Shown piece after piece: positions 1-9,207 of a DNA stretch of 64,000 bases. The notes beneath the pieces were generated by a model. The model saw only the letters and a list, made by a program, of their open reading frames with translations. It was not told the DNA's origin and ran no database searches. The position numbers and the translations under genes were made by a program. Location: NCBI RefSeq assembly GCF_000757825.1, contig NZ_CP009451.1:1426001-1490000 (forward strand), read 5' to 3'. Numbering within the stretch: position 1 is the first letter of the stretch; each line of letters opens with the position of its first letter. This DNA is from Cedecea neteri (GTDB lineage Bacteria > Pseudomonadota > Gammaproteobacteria > Enterobacterales > Enterobacteriaceae).

Positions 1-1
1 C

Positions 2-835
2 ATGGCTCTGGAGTCGCGCGTGAGCGGCGTTGCGGCACGGCTAAACTGGCTATGGCGGCTCGTCATGACGGGCTTCTGCTTTGCGCTTTTTGGCCTCGGT
101 GGCCTGCTGCTTTCTACCGTCTGGTTTAACTTACTGTTGGTGTTTATCCGGGATAATGCGAAGCGTCGCCGCATTGCACGCCGCAGTATCGCCGCCAGCT
201 TTCGCCTTTTCCTGACGGTTGCCAGAGCCATTAAGGTGCTCGACTACCGCATCGAAGGCCAGAGCATTCTGCAAGCCGAGCGCGGATGCCTGGTGGTTGC
301 CAACCACCCAACGCTCATCGACTACGTGCTGCTCGCCTCCGTAATGCCAGAAACCGACTGCCTGGTTAAAGATGCTCTGCTGAGAAACCCGTTTGTCAGC
401 GGCGTTATTCGCGCAGCGGACTACCTGGTGAACAGCCAGGCCGATGCCCTGCTGCCGGCAAGCCGCCAGCGGCTACAGCAAGGTGACACAATTTTGATCT
501 TTCCCGAGGGCACGCGAACGCAGCCCGGCGGTAAAATGACGCTTCAGCGCGGGGCGGCCAACATCGCCGTGCGCTGCAACAGCGACTTACGCGTTGCGAC
601 GATCCACTGCAGTGAGAACCTGCTGGACAAGCAAAGCAAATGGTACAATGTGCCCCCCGCGAAACCCTTGTTTACCGTCAGGGTGCGCGAGCGGATAAGC
701 ATTGACCAGTTTCATCAGGCAAATTCACAAGAACCGGCGCTGTCCGCAAGGCAGTTAAACCGGCACCTTTTGCTTCAATTACAACAGGGGACGAAACCTC
801 TTTCGGGTATTAATGATGCAAGCGCTCTATCTTGA
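2..835 (+). CDS. apeD: Lysophospholipid-type acyltransferase of the aryl polyene cluster (start at window edge)
   Basis: PlsC-like acyltransferase, thought to help attach the aryl polyene chain to its lipid anchor at the inner membrane. An N-terminal hydrophobic segment (about residues 15-50) precedes the acyltransferase core. The catalytic H-x4-D motif reads NHPTLID near residue 102, and the FPEGTRT glycerophosphate-binding block lies near residue 168. The first ATG is the second base of the window, so the true start could lie slightly upstream, although the N-terminus looks nearly complete. It overlaps apeE by 23 nt. The position directly before the two carrier proteins fits apeD of the APE gene order; the symbol rests on that order. 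Confidence 0.8.
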   Translation: MALESRVSGVAARLNWLWRLVMTGFCFALFGLGGLLLSTVWFNLLLVFIRDNAKRRRIARRSIAASFRLFLTVARAIKVLDYRIEGQSILQAERGCLVVANHPTLIDYVLLASVMPETDCLVKDALLRNPFVSGVIRAADYLVNSQADALLPASRQRLQQGDTILIFPEGTRTQPGGKMTLQRGAANIAVRCNSDLRVATIHCSENLLDKQSKWYNVPPAKPLFTVRVRERISIDQFHQANSQEPALSARQLNRHLLLQLQQGTKPLSGINDASALS

Positions 836-1073
836 AATTAAAAATCTCATCATAAACACACTCAATCTGGATGAAATGTCGAGCGACGACATTGACACCG
901 ATGCCGCACTTTTTGGCGAGGGTTTAGGCCTGGACTCTATCGATGCTCTGGAACTGGGGCTGGCGGTGAAAAACCAGTATGGCGTGGTGCTTTCTGCCGA
1001 AAGCGAAGAAATGCGTCAGCACTTCTTTTCCGTTGCCACGCTGGCATCTTTCATTCACGCGCAACGAGCCTGA
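813..1073 (+). CDS. apeE: Acyl carrier protein ApeE
   Basis: 86-residue acyl carrier protein that carries the growing polyene on a 4'-phosphopantetheine arm. The attachment Ser is Ser42 in the G-L-D-S-I-D motif. A second ATG directly follows the first, and I see no strong Shine-Dalgarno for either. It is the first of two ACPs in tandem, as in characterised APE clusters, where ApeE and ApeF have separate roles in priming and extension. The start lies inside the end of apeD, which suggests translational coupling. Confidence 0.85.
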   Translation: MMQALYLEIKNLIINTLNLDEMSSDDIDTDAALFGEGLGLDSIDALELGLAVKNQYGVVLSAESEEMRQHFFSVATLASFIHAQRA

Positions 1074-1085
1074 GGAGAGTCCGTT

Positions 1086-1337
1086 ATGACCGACCCACAC
1101 GCTATCTATGAAGAAGTCTCCGCGCTGTTGGTAAAGCTGTTTGAAATCGATCCTCAGGACATCAAGCCAGAGGCTCGCCTGTATGAAGATCTGGAGTTAG
1201 ACAGCATCGATGCTGTCGACATGATCGTTCATCTGCAGAAAAAAACCGGCAAAAAAATCAAACCGGAAGAGTTCAAGGCCGTTCGCACCATACAAGATGT
1301 GGTCGATGCGGTAGAACGTCTGATACGAGAAGCGTAA
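1086..1337 (+). CDS. apeF: Acyl carrier protein ApeF
   Basis: 83-residue acyl carrier protein. The phosphopantetheine-accepting residue is Ser40 in L-E-L-D-S-I-D. It follows apeE by 12 nt and has a good Shine-Dalgarno (GAGGAGAG) before the ATG. In type II polyketide-like APE synthesis it works with the KS, KR and DH enzymes encoded downstream. The two ACPs here differ substantially, which supports distinct partners rather than recent duplication. Confidence 0.87.
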   Translation: MTDPHAIYEEVSALLVKLFEIDPQDIKPEARLYEDLELDSIDAVDMIVHLQKKTGKKIKPEEFKAVRTIQDVVDAVERLIREA

Positions 1338-1343
1338 CGCGCT

Positions 1344-1925
1344 ATGCGGTGCGCTCGCGCTTTTCCGGGTGTACAGCTGCTGACCGGTCTGCTACTGCTG
1401 GCCTGGCCTGGTATTATCTGGCTAGGTCTGGCGCATAACAGCCTGCACTGGCTGCTGCCGCTCATGGCTCTGCTGCTGTTTTTCCGCTTTCGCCAGACCC
1501 GGCGACAGGCGGGCCCTTTGCGAATCGTCACTCAGGTTGTTGCCGTTGCCGGAATCATCCTCTGCGCGGCCAGCTACCTGCTGAAAACGCATCAGCTGCT
1601 GCTGTTTTATCCGGTGGTGGTGAACAGCGTCATGCTCGCCGTCTTCGGCGGTTCGCTGTGGTCCTCGATGCCGATTGTCGAACGTCTGGCACGCCTGCGT
1701 GAACCGGATCTTCCTGAACCGGCGGTGCGTTACACCCGCCGCGTCACGCAGATCTGGTGCCTGTTTTTTGTGGCTAACGGCAGCATTGCGCTGTTTACCG
1801 CGCTGTACGGCGATATGACGCTGTGGACGGCATGGAACGGCATGATTGCCTATCTGCTGATGGGCACGTTAATGGCCGGAGAATGGCTGGTCCGCCGCCG
1901 GGTGATTAAAAGAGAATCTCAATGA
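1344..1925 (+). CDS. apeG: APE cluster inner-membrane protein (COG4648 type)
   Basis: 193-residue hydrophobic protein with about five or six predicted membrane segments (for example residues 7-30, 32-48 and 56-75). No catalytic motif is visible. Its place between the ACPs and the AMP-ligase, and its overall character, match the COG4648 membrane protein conserved in APE clusters. It is probably membrane scaffolding or part of lipid anchoring or transport, but its function is not established. The stop overlaps the apeH start (ATGA), so translation is probably coupled. Confidence 0.75.
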   Translation: MRCARAFPGVQLLTGLLLLAWPGIIWLGLAHNSLHWLLPLMALLLFFRFRQTRRQAGPLRIVTQVVAVAGIILCAASYLLKTHQLLLFYPVVVNSVMLAVFGGSLWSSMPIVERLARLREPDLPEPAVRYTRRVTQIWCLFFVANGSIALFTALYGDMTLWTAWNGMIAYLLMGTLMAGEWLVRRRVIKRESQ

Positions 1926-3283
1926 AGCAACCGCTTTCTCTGGCCGGGTGGCTAACCGCGCCACGCTCTTCGTCCACGCTCATTGCCTGGCTTGGCAATC
2001 AGGAATGGACGTTGGGGCATTTGCGCCACGACGTCGCACGGCTGATGCAGCAAATGGCCCATCGCCCCGGCCAGCGCTGGGCGCTGTGCTTTGAAAACAG
2101 CTACCTGTTTCTTGTGGCGCTGCTGGCGACGCTTCACGCCGGGAGAACGCCGGTTATCCCAGGGCACTGCCGGGTTGCGCTGCTCAATGAGCAACGCAGC
2201 CTGTTCGACGGCGTATTGAGCGACAAAGATCTTGCCTGGCAGGGGCCGCTTTGTATTGTGCGATCCGGGCAACAAACGGCAGAAGAAGCCGTCTTTTTCC
2301 CCGAGGTTGCTGCCGATGCCTTTGTGGAGCTGTTCACCTCAGGCTCGACCGGCACACCTAAACGCGTGGTGAAATCCATTGCTCGCCTGGATCGGGAAGC
2401 CGCCCTGCTCACGGCGCATTTTGCCGAACGGCTTGAAGGCTGCCGAATAGTCGCCTCGGTCGTGCCTCAGCATCTCTATGGGCTGACCTTCCGCATCTTT
2501 TTGCCTATGACGTTAGGCCAGCCGCTTCATGCCGCCATGCTTTATTACGCTGAACAGCTTGCCGCGCTGAGCCATGAACATCGCTACGCGTTTATCAGCA
2601 GCCCGGCCTTTTTGAAACGTCTGGATCTCCAGCTTTCTCCCCCGCCGGTAAAAACGATCCTCTCGGCGGGCGGCCTGCTGCCCTGGCAGGACGTGGCGCA
2701 GGCAGCGCAATGGCTGGGCGTCTTGCCGGATGAGATTTATGGCAGCACCGAAACCGGCGTGCTCGCGTGGCGCTACCGGGAGCACGATGACGTTGCCTGG
2801 CTGCCGTTCCCGGGCGTAAAAATCACTCCAGAAAGTGAATCCTTCCGCGCCAGCTCGCCGCTGATTGCCGCCGAAGAAGGGCTGCTGCTTGACGACGTCC
2901 TTCATATTGAGGAAGACGGCAGATTTCGCCTGATGGGCCGTCGCGGGCGCGTGGTGAAAATTGAAGAAAAACGTATTTCGCTGACGGAAATTGAGCAGCG
3001 TCTGCTGGAGCTGGAAGGTATTTCCGAGGCGGCGGCGCTGCCGGTTTCTCGCGGCGGGCGTCAGGGGATTGGCGTTCTGCTGGTGCTCAATGAATCTGCA
3101 CGCCAGCGCTGGCTACAGCGCAGCGGCAAGGCTCAGGAAATGGCCTGGCGAAGGTCGCTTCAGCCGTGGCTTGAACCGGTCGCTATGCCGCGCTACTGGC
3201 GCGTCGTGGACGAAATCCCGGTCAATAACATGAACAAGCGTGTCTATGCGCAATTACAGGAGTTATTTCATGAAACCTCATGA
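1922..3283 (+). CDS. apeH: Aryl-acid AMP-ligase (ACP ligase) ApeH
   Basis: 453-residue ANL-superfamily enzyme that activates the aromatic starter acid with ATP and loads it onto a carrier protein. The phosphate-binding loop FTSGSTGTPK lies at about residues 138-147. The adenylate-forming YGSTETG block lies near residue 272. The C-terminal subdomain has a G-R-x-x-R-V-V-K-I hinge, followed by E-E-K-R and a distal lysine region (N-N-M-N-K-R). It starts at an ATGA overlap with apeG and ends overlapping apeI. Confidence 0.87.
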   Translation: MKQPLSLAGWLTAPRSSSTLIAWLGNQEWTLGHLRHDVARLMQQMAHRPGQRWALCFENSYLFLVALLATLHAGRTPVIPGHCRVALLNEQRSLFDGVLSDKDLAWQGPLCIVRSGQQTAEEAVFFPEVAADAFVELFTSGSTGTPKRVVKSIARLDREAALLTAHFAERLEGCRIVASVVPQHLYGLTFRIFLPMTLGQPLHAAMLYYAEQLAALSHEHRYAFISSPAFLKRLDLQLSPPPVKTILSAGGLLPWQDVAQAAQWLGVLPDEIYGSTETGVLAWRYREHDDVAWLPFPGVKITPESESFRASSPLIAAEEGLLLDDVLHIEEDGRFRLMGRRGRVVKIEEKRISLTEIEQRLLELEGISEAAALPVSRGGRQGIGVLLVLNESARQRWLQRSGKAQEMAWRRSLQPWLEPVAMPRYWRVVDEIPVNNMNKRVYAQLQELFHETS

Positions 3284-3623
3284 AATTGAGCGCCATCAGG
3301 CACAGCCAGACAGGCTGGAAGTCGTGCTTTATCTCGACCCTTCCCTGTTTTGGTTCCAGGGCCATTTCGCCGTACAAGCTCTGCTGCCGGGCGTTGCTCA
3401 GCTGGACTGGGTGATGCTGTATGCACGCGAGGTCCTGGCGCCGGATTACCGTTTCCACAGCATTCAGAACGTGAAGTTCCAGGCTCCGCTGCTGCCGGAA
3501 ACCACCGTCACCTTAGCGCTGGAATGGCAGGCAGACAGGCAGATCTTAAGCTTTAGCTTCAAACGTCATGCTGGCGAGGAGCGCCATACCGCCAGCAGCG
3601 GGAAGATTCGCCTATGTCGCTGA
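3270..3623 (+). CDS. apeI: Hotdog 3-hydroxyacyl-ACP dehydratase ApeI
   Basis: 117-residue FabA/FabZ-like hotdog protein, one of two dehydratases that form the conjugated double bonds. The active-site block reads F-Q-G-H-F-A-V-Q-A-L-L-P-G-V, with the catalytic His in GHF. I placed the start at the ATG at 3270, which has an AGGAG Shine-Dalgarno at proper spacing. The open frame extends upstream only because it runs inside apeH. It overlaps apeH by 14 nt and apeJ by 10 nt. Confidence 0.85.
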   Translation: MKPHEIERHQAQPDRLEVVLYLDPSLFWFQGHFAVQALLPGVAQLDWVMLYAREVLAPDYRFHSIQNVKFQAPLLPETTVTLALEWQADRQILSFSFKRHAGEERHTASSGKIRLCR

Positions 3624-5305
3624 CTTTCCGCCCCTGCGTGCTTATCCCCTGCTATAACCACGGCGCCATGATGCCGGGCGTTCTCACGCGCCTTGCGCCC
3701 TTTGACCTGGCCTGCATCGTTGTCGACGACGGTAGCGATGAAACTACGCGCCGGGTGCTTGAGCAACTGGATGCCCAACACGCGAACCTGACGCTGATTC
3801 GCCTGCCGTCGAATGCCGGAAAAGGCGAAGCCGTCATTCAGGGGCTGAAGGCCGCCGCAGAAAAAGGCTATAGCCACGCCGTGCAGGTGGATGCCGACGG
3901 CCAGCACGCCGTGGAGGATATCCCGAAGCTGCTTGCGCTGGCGCAGCAGCACCCGGAGGCGCTGATTTCCGGGCAGCCCATTTATGACGACTCCATTCCT
4001 CGCTCGCGCCTGTATGGCCGCTGGGTAACCCACGTGTGGGTGTGGATAGAAACGCTGTCGCTGCAGCTGAAAGACAGCATGTGCGGGTTCCGGGTTTACC
4101 CGGTCGCCCCTACATTGCAGCTGGCCGGGCGGGTTCCCCTGGGCAAACGCATGGACTTCGATACCGAAGTCATGGTGCGCCTTTACTGGCAGGGCATCAC
4201 CAGCTATTTCGTGCCGACCCGCGTGACCTATCCGCTGGACGGCCTGTCGCACTTCGACGCGCTGAAAGATAACTGCCGCATCTCGCTGATGCACACCCGC
4301 CTGTTCTTCGGCATGCTGCCGCGCATCCCTGCCCTGCTGTTCCGCCGTAAAAAACAACACTGGGCAGAACAGAAAGAGGTTAAAGGCCTGTGGGGAATGC
4401 GCCTGATGCTGCTGGTCTGGCGTCTGTTGGGGCGAAGGGCATTTTCGCTGCTGCTTTATCCGGTGGTGGGCGTTTACTGGCTCACCGCTCACCGCGCACG
4501 TAAAGCCTCGCAAAGCTGGATTTCACGCGTACGCACGCAGCTTGCGGGCCGCAATATGCCAGTACCGGCCAACCTGACCAGCTTCCGCCACTTCCTGCGT
4601 TTTGGCGACGCCATGCTGGATAAAATCGCCGGCTGGCGCGGCGAACTGCGGCTGGGCCGTGACGTTCTGTTCGCGCCCGGCGCGGAGCAAACGCTCAACG
4701 CCAGCGGCACCACGGGCAAGCTGCTGCTCGCCTCTCATTTAGGCGACGTAGAGGCCTGCCGCGCGCTGGCGCAGCTGGAAGGCAGCCAGACCATCAATGC
4801 GCTGGTGTTTAACGATAATGCCCAGCGCTTTAAGCAAATTATGCAGGAGATGGCGCCTCAGGCCGGGCTGAACCTGATGCCGGTCACCGACATCGGGCCC
4901 GATACCGCCATGCTGCTCAAAGAGAAGCTGGATCGCGGCGAGTGGATTGCCATTGTCGGCGATCGCGTGGCGGTAAACCCTCAACGCGGCAACGAATGGC
5001 GCGTCTGCTGGAGTCAGTTTATGGGCCAGCCCGCGCCGTTCCCGCAGGGGCCGTTTATCCTGGCTTCTATTCTGCGCTGCCCGGTAGAGCTGATTTTTGC
5101 CCTGCGCGAGGACGGCAAGCTTCGCATTCACTGTGAACCCTTTGCCGACCCGCTGCTGCTGCCACGCGCGGAGCGCCAGGCCGCGCTGCAACGCACCATC
5201 GACCGCTACGCAGAGCGCCTTGAACACCACGCTCTGCGGTCGCCGCTCGACTGGTTTAATTTTTTCGATTTCTGGCAGCTGCCGGACGTCAAAGACAAGG
5301 AGTAA
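3614..5305 (+). CDS. apeJ: Glycosyltransferase-acyltransferase fusion ApeJ
   Basis: 563-residue two-domain enzyme. Residues 1-240 form a GT2 (GT-A) glycosyltransferase with the N-terminal IPCYNH motif, VVDDGSDE and a DADGQH metal/nucleotide block. Residues 320-563 resemble lipid A lauroyl/myristoyl acyltransferases, with an H-x4-E catalytic pair (SHLGDVE) and a conserved GDR segment near 455. A hydrophobic stretch near 265-300 joins the halves. It is likely to add a sugar and/or a fatty acyl group while building the membrane anchor of the aryl polyene lipid. Confidence 0.85.
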   Translation: MSLTFRPCVLIPCYNHGAMMPGVLTRLAPFDLACIVVDDGSDETTRRVLEQLDAQHANLTLIRLPSNAGKGEAVIQGLKAAAEKGYSHAVQVDADGQHAVEDIPKLLALAQQHPEALISGQPIYDDSIPRSRLYGRWVTHVWVWIETLSLQLKDSMCGFRVYPVAPTLQLAGRVPLGKRMDFDTEVMVRLYWQGITSYFVPTRVTYPLDGLSHFDALKDNCRISLMHTRLFFGMLPRIPALLFRRKKQHWAEQKEVKGLWGMRLMLLVWRLLGRRAFSLLLYPVVGVYWLTAHRARKASQSWISRVRTQLAGRNMPVPANLTSFRHFLRFGDAMLDKIAGWRGELRLGRDVLFAPGAEQTLNASGTTGKLLLASHLGDVEACRALAQLEGSQTINALVFNDNAQRFKQIMQEMAPQAGLNLMPVTDIGPDTAMLLKEKLDRGEWIAIVGDRVAVNPQRGNEWRVCWSQFMGQPAPFPQGPFILASILRCPVELIFALREDGKLRIHCEPFADPLLLPRAERQAALQRTIDRYAERLEHHALRSPLDWFNFFDFWQLPDVKDKE

Positions 5306-5308
5306 AGG

Positions 5309-5731
5309 GTGAATAACGATCCCCGTTTTACCGCAGAAGTCGAACTGACTATCCCTTTTCATGACGTCGACATGATGGGCGTCGCCTGGCACGGCAACTA
5401 TTTTCGCTACTTCGAAATTGCCCGTGAGGCGTTGCTGAACCAGTTCAACTACGGCTACCGCCAGATGAAAGAGTCCGGCTATTTATGGCCGGTGGTAGAT
5501 ACCCGCGTGAAGTACCGTAATCCGCTGACGTTTGAGCAGCGTATTCGCGTTCGGGCAAGCATTGAGGAATACGAAAACCGCCTGCGTATCGGCTATGAAA
5601 TTTTCGATGCCGAAACCGGAAAACGCGCCACCAGCGGCTACACCATTCAGGTCGCGGTTGAAGAAAAAAGTCATGAACTGTGCTTCGTCAGCCCGGACAT
5701 TTTATTTGAACGTATGGGAGTCAAACCATGA
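5309..5731 (+). CDS. apeK: 4HBT-type thioesterase ApeK
   Basis: 140-residue hotdog thioesterase. The signature D-V-D-M-M-G-V-A-W-H-G-N-Y with the conserved Asp at about residues 17-29 is typical of the 4-hydroxybenzoyl-CoA/YbgC thioesterase family. It probably releases or edits acyl chains during APE synthesis. The start is GTG at 5309, preceded by an AAGGAGTAAAGG ribosome site that includes the apeJ stop. The end overlaps apeL by 4 nt (ATGA). Confidence 0.83.
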   Translation: MNNDPRFTAEVELTIPFHDVDMMGVAWHGNYFRYFEIAREALLNQFNYGYRQMKESGYLWPVVDTRVKYRNPLTFEQRIRVRASIEEYENRLRIGYEIFDAETGKRATSGYTIQVAVEEKSHELCFVSPDILFERMGVKP

Positions 5732-6333
5732 AATATTGGCCAGTGCTGGCGCTGCTGCTCAGCCCCGTCGTCAACGCCCTGACGCTTGATGCCCTGCAAC
5801 AACGCTTCACCGAACAGCCGGTGGTCCGCGCGCACTTCGAGCAAACGCGTACCATAAAAGATCTGCCGCAGCCGCTGAAATCCTCCGGCGAGATGCTGAT
5901 TGCCAGAGATAAAGGCCTGCTGTGGGACCAGACAACCCCTTTCTCCATGAAGCTGCTGCTGGACGATACCCGCATGGTTCAGGCCATTAACGGCCAGCCG
6001 CCTCAGACGATCACCGCGGAAAATAACCCGCAGATGTTCCAGTTTAACCACCTGCTGCGGGCGCTGTTCCAGGCCGACCGCAAAGTGCTGGAGCAGAACT
6101 TCCGCGTGGCGTTTGTCGACAAAGGCGAAGGCCGCTGGACGCTGCGCCTGACGCCGATCGTCACGCCGCTGGACAAGATTTTCGCCAGCATCGACCTGGC
6201 CGGCGGCCAGTATCTGGACAGCATCCAGCTCAATGATAAACAGGGAGATCGCACGGATATCGCGCTCTCTCAACATAAACTCACTCCGGCTCAGCTCACC
6301 GATGACGAACGCCAACGCTTTGCCGCGCAGTAA
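5728..6333 (+). CDS. apeL: LolA-like outer-membrane lipoprotein carrier ApeL
   Basis: 201-residue protein with a clear signal peptide (hydrophobic residues 3-15, cleavage likely after V-V-N-A) followed by a LolA/DUF-type half-barrel sequence. LolA chaperones lipoproteins across the periplasm. In APE clusters this homologue is thought to help carry the polyene lipid to the outer membrane with the MMPL exporter encoded next. It overlaps apeM by 32 nt if that gene starts at 6302. Confidence 0.82.
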   Translation: MKYWPVLALLLSPVVNALTLDALQQRFTEQPVVRAHFEQTRTIKDLPQPLKSSGEMLIARDKGLLWDQTTPFSMKLLLDDTRMVQAINGQPPQTITAENNPQMFQFNHLLRALFQADRKVLEQNFRVAFVDKGEGRWTLRLTPIVTPLDKIFASIDLAGGQYLDSIQLNDKQGDRTDIALSQHKLTPAQLTDDERQRFAAQ

Positions 6334-8635
6334 CCGTAAAGCCCCCGCGGTGCTGTGGGGAATCGTCTGCCTGATAATGCTGGCTGCTTTGCTTACGCTG
6401 CTGCCCGGCTCACGGATGAACAGCAGCGTGCTGGCTATGCTGCCAAAACAGGCGCTGGGCGCTATTCCACCGGCCTTGAACGACGGCTTTATGCAGCGCC
6501 TGGACAAGCAGCTGGTCTGGCTGGTCAGTCCGGGTAAAAAAGCCGATCCGACCGTGGCGCAGGCCTGGCTCAGTCTGCTCCAGGGTTCGCACGCGCTGGC
6601 CGAAGTCAAAGGCCCGATGGACGCCGCCGCCCAGCAGCAATGGGGCGCGTTTTTCTGGCAACACCGCAACGGCATGCTTGATGCCGACACGCGGGCACGC
6701 CTGCAAAACGGCGGTGATGCCCAGGCGCAGTGGATCCTCTCCCAGCTTTATTCCGCCTTTTCCGGCGTCAGCGGGAAAGAGCTGCAAAACGATCCGCTGA
6801 TGCTGATGCGCGGCTCACAGCTGGCGATGGCCAAAAACGGCCAACGCCTCCGGCTGATGGACGGCTGGCTGGTCACTCAGGACGATCAAGGCAATTATTG
6901 GTATTTGCTGCACGGTGAGCTGGCGGGATCCTCTTTTGACATGCAGCAAACGCACGGCCTGGTCACCACGCTCGACTCGCTTAAACAGCTGCTGAGCGAG
7001 CGTTATCCGCAGGCGCAGGTCCTCTCTCGCGGCACGGTGTTTTACAGCGATTACGCCAGCCAGCAGGCGAAGAAAGACATCTCCACGCTTGGCGTCGCCA
7101 CCCTGCTCGGCGTGGTGCTGCTGATTGTGGCGGTCTTCCGTTCCCTGCGCCCGCTTCTGCTGTGCGTCATTTCCATCGCTATTGGTGCGCTTGCGGGCAC
7201 CGTTGTCACCCTGCTTATCTTCGGCGAACTGCACCTGATGACGCTGGTGATGAGCATGAGCATCATCGGTATTTCCGCCGACTATACGCTTTACTACCTG
7301 ACGGAGCGCATGGTGCACGGCGGCGAAGTCACGCCCTGGCAAAGCCTGGCGAAAGTGCGTCACGCGCTGCTTCTGGCGCTGCTCACCACCGTCGCAGCCT
7401 ATCTGATCATGATGCTCGCCCCGTTCCCCGGCATTCGCCAGATGGCGGTCTTCGCCGCCGTGGGGCTAAGCGCCTCCTGCTTTACGGTCATTTTCTGGCA
7501 CCCCTGGCTCTGCCGTGGCCTGCCGGTTCGCCCGGTGCCGGCCATGGTGCTGCTGCTGCGCTGGCTTGCGGCCTGGCGTCGGAATAAAAAGCTCTCAGTC
7601 GGGCTGCCGGTTGCATTGGCGCTCTTCTCGCTCGTCGGTATCGCTACGCTCAAAGTCAACGACGATATCTCCCAGCTACAGGCGCTGCCGCAGCACCTGC
7701 TGGCTCAGGAGAAAACCATTACCGCGCTGACCGGGCAAAGCGTCGACCAGAAATGGTTTGTGGTCTACGGCAGCACGCCACAGCAAACGCTGGAACGCCT
7801 TGAAGCGTTTACTCCTGCGCTGGAGCAGGCCAAAAGTCGCGGCCTGATTAGCGGTTATCGAACCCTGCCCGTCAACTCGCTCGCTCGTCAGCAGCAGGAT
7901 TTAGCGCTTTTACAGCGCGCTACACCAGCCGTTGCGCAGGCTCTGCAGCAGGCCGGGCTACAGGCGGTTAAGCCAGATCTTAGCCCCATGTCAGTGACGG
8001 TCGCCGACTGGCTAAAAAGCCCGGCAAGTGAAGGATGGCGCCTGCTGTGGGTAACCCTGGACAAAGGCGAAAGCGGCGTGCTGGTGCCGGTTGATGGCGT
8101 TAAGCAATCGGCAGCCTTGAGCGAACTGGCAGCACAACAGCCGGGCGTGGCCTGGATCGACCGGAAAGACACCTTCGACGAACTGTTTGCGCTTTACCGG
8201 CATATCCTGACCGGCCTGCTGCTGGTCGCATTAGCCGTCATCGCCTGCGGGGCCATGCTCCGTCTTGGCTGGCGTAAAGGCATCATCAGCCTGGTGCCAT
8301 CCGTTCTGTCGCTGGGCTGCGGCCTGGCCGTGTTATCGCTGAGCGGTCACGCCGTGAACCTGTTTTCGCTGCTGGCCCTGGTCCTTGTGCTCGGCATCGG
8401 CATTAACTACACGCTGTTTTTCAGCAACCCGCGCGGCACGCCGCTGACCTCGCTGCTCGCCATCACGCTGGCCATGGTCACCACCTTACTGACGCTCGGC
8501 ATGCTGGTCTTTAGCGCCACGCAGGCAATCAGCAGTTTTGGCATCGTACTGGTCAGCGGGATTTTTACCGCCTTCCTGCTGTCGCCGCTGGCTATGCCCG
8601 CTAAAAAAGGGAAAAGAAGAAATGATAAAGCTTAA
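6302..8635 (+). CDS. apeM: MMPL/RND-family exporter ApeM
   Basis: 777-residue membrane exporter with the MMPL layout: one N-terminal TM, a large periplasmic domain, five TMs (about residues 240-400), a second TM and periplasmic domain, then five more TMs (about 630-770). It most likely extracts the aryl polyene lipid from the inner membrane. I chose ATG 6302 because the frame upstream of it lies inside apeL, and residues from M-T-N-A-N-A lead straight into the first TM. No strong Shine-Dalgarno is visible, so coupling to apeL is plausible. Confidence 0.82.
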   Translation: MTNANALPRSNRKAPAVLWGIVCLIMLAALLTLLPGSRMNSSVLAMLPKQALGAIPPALNDGFMQRLDKQLVWLVSPGKKADPTVAQAWLSLLQGSHALAEVKGPMDAAAQQQWGAFFWQHRNGMLDADTRARLQNGGDAQAQWILSQLYSAFSGVSGKELQNDPLMLMRGSQLAMAKNGQRLRLMDGWLVTQDDQGNYWYLLHGELAGSSFDMQQTHGLVTTLDSLKQLLSERYPQAQVLSRGTVFYSDYASQQAKKDISTLGVATLLGVVLLIVAVFRSLRPLLLCVISIAIGALAGTVVTLLIFGELHLMTLVMSMSIIGISADYTLYYLTERMVHGGEVTPWQSLAKVRHALLLALLTTVAAYLIMMLAPFPGIRQMAVFAAVGLSASCFTVIFWHPWLCRGLPVRPVPAMVLLLRWLAAWRRNKKLSVGLPVALALFSLVGIATLKVNDDISQLQALPQHLLAQEKTITALTGQSVDQKWFVVYGSTPQQTLERLEAFTPALEQAKSRGLISGYRTLPVNSLARQQQDLALLQRATPAVAQALQQAGLQAVKPDLSPMSVTVADWLKSPASEGWRLLWVTLDKGESGVLVPVDGVKQSAALSELAAQQPGVAWIDRKDTFDELFALYRHILTGLLLVALAVIACGAMLRLGWRKGIISLVPSVLSLGCGLAVLSLSGHAVNLFSLLALVLVLGIGINYTLFFSNPRGTPLTSLLAITLAMVTTLLTLGMLVFSATQAISSFGIVLVSGIFTAFLLSPLAMPAKKGKRRNDKA

Positions 8636-9206
8636 CTTTTGGCACGCCGTGCCGCTTGTCGCCGCGCTGGTGCTGACCGGCTGTAGCCACTCGCCAAAAG
8701 ACCAGCAAGGTCGCCCACAGGCCTGGCTGGAACCTGGCGCCCGCGTCACGCTCCCGGCGCCGGGGATTTCTCCGACGGTGAACTCGCAGCAGCTGCTAAC
8801 CGGCAGCTTTAACGGTAAAACCCAATCGCTTTTGGTGATGCTCAACGCCGACGATAAAAAGCTGACGCTGGCCGGTTTGTCCTCGGTAGGGATCCGCCTG
8901 TTCCTTGTCACCTACGACGAGAAAGGGTTGCATACCGAGCAGTCTATCGTCGTCCCGCAGCTGCCCCCGGCAAGCCAGGTCCTGGCCGACGTTATGCTCA
9001 GCCACTGGCCGATTTCCGCCTGGCAGCCGCAGTTGCCGAAAGGCTGGACGCTCACCGACAAAGGCGATAAGCGCGAGCTACGCAATGCCAGCGGCAAGCT
9101 AGTGACCGAAATCACCTACCTGATGCGTAAGGGCCAGCGCGAGCCGATAAGCATTCAGCAACATGTCTTTAAGTACCACATCACCATTCAATATCTGGGT
9201 GACTGA
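8622..9206 (+). CDS. apeN: DUF3261 lipoprotein ApeN
   Basis: 194-residue predicted lipoprotein with a lipobox L-V-L-T-G-C (Cys21) after a short signal peptide. It is the DUF3261 member of APE clusters and probably acts in the outer membrane or periplasm with ApeL and ApeM. The start at ATG 8622 follows an AAAAGAAGAA ribosome site and overlaps the end of apeM by 14 nt. No enzymatic motif is seen. Confidence 0.8.
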   Translation: MIKLNFWHAVPLVAALVLTGCSHSPKDQQGRPQAWLEPGARVTLPAPGISPTVNSQQLLTGSFNGKTQSLLVMLNADDKKLTLAGLSSVGIRLFLVTYDEKGLHTEQSIVVPQLPPASQVLADVMLSHWPISAWQPQLPKGWTLTDKGDKRELRNASGKLVTEITYLMRKGQREPISIQQHVFKYHITIQYLGD

Positions 9207-9207
9207 G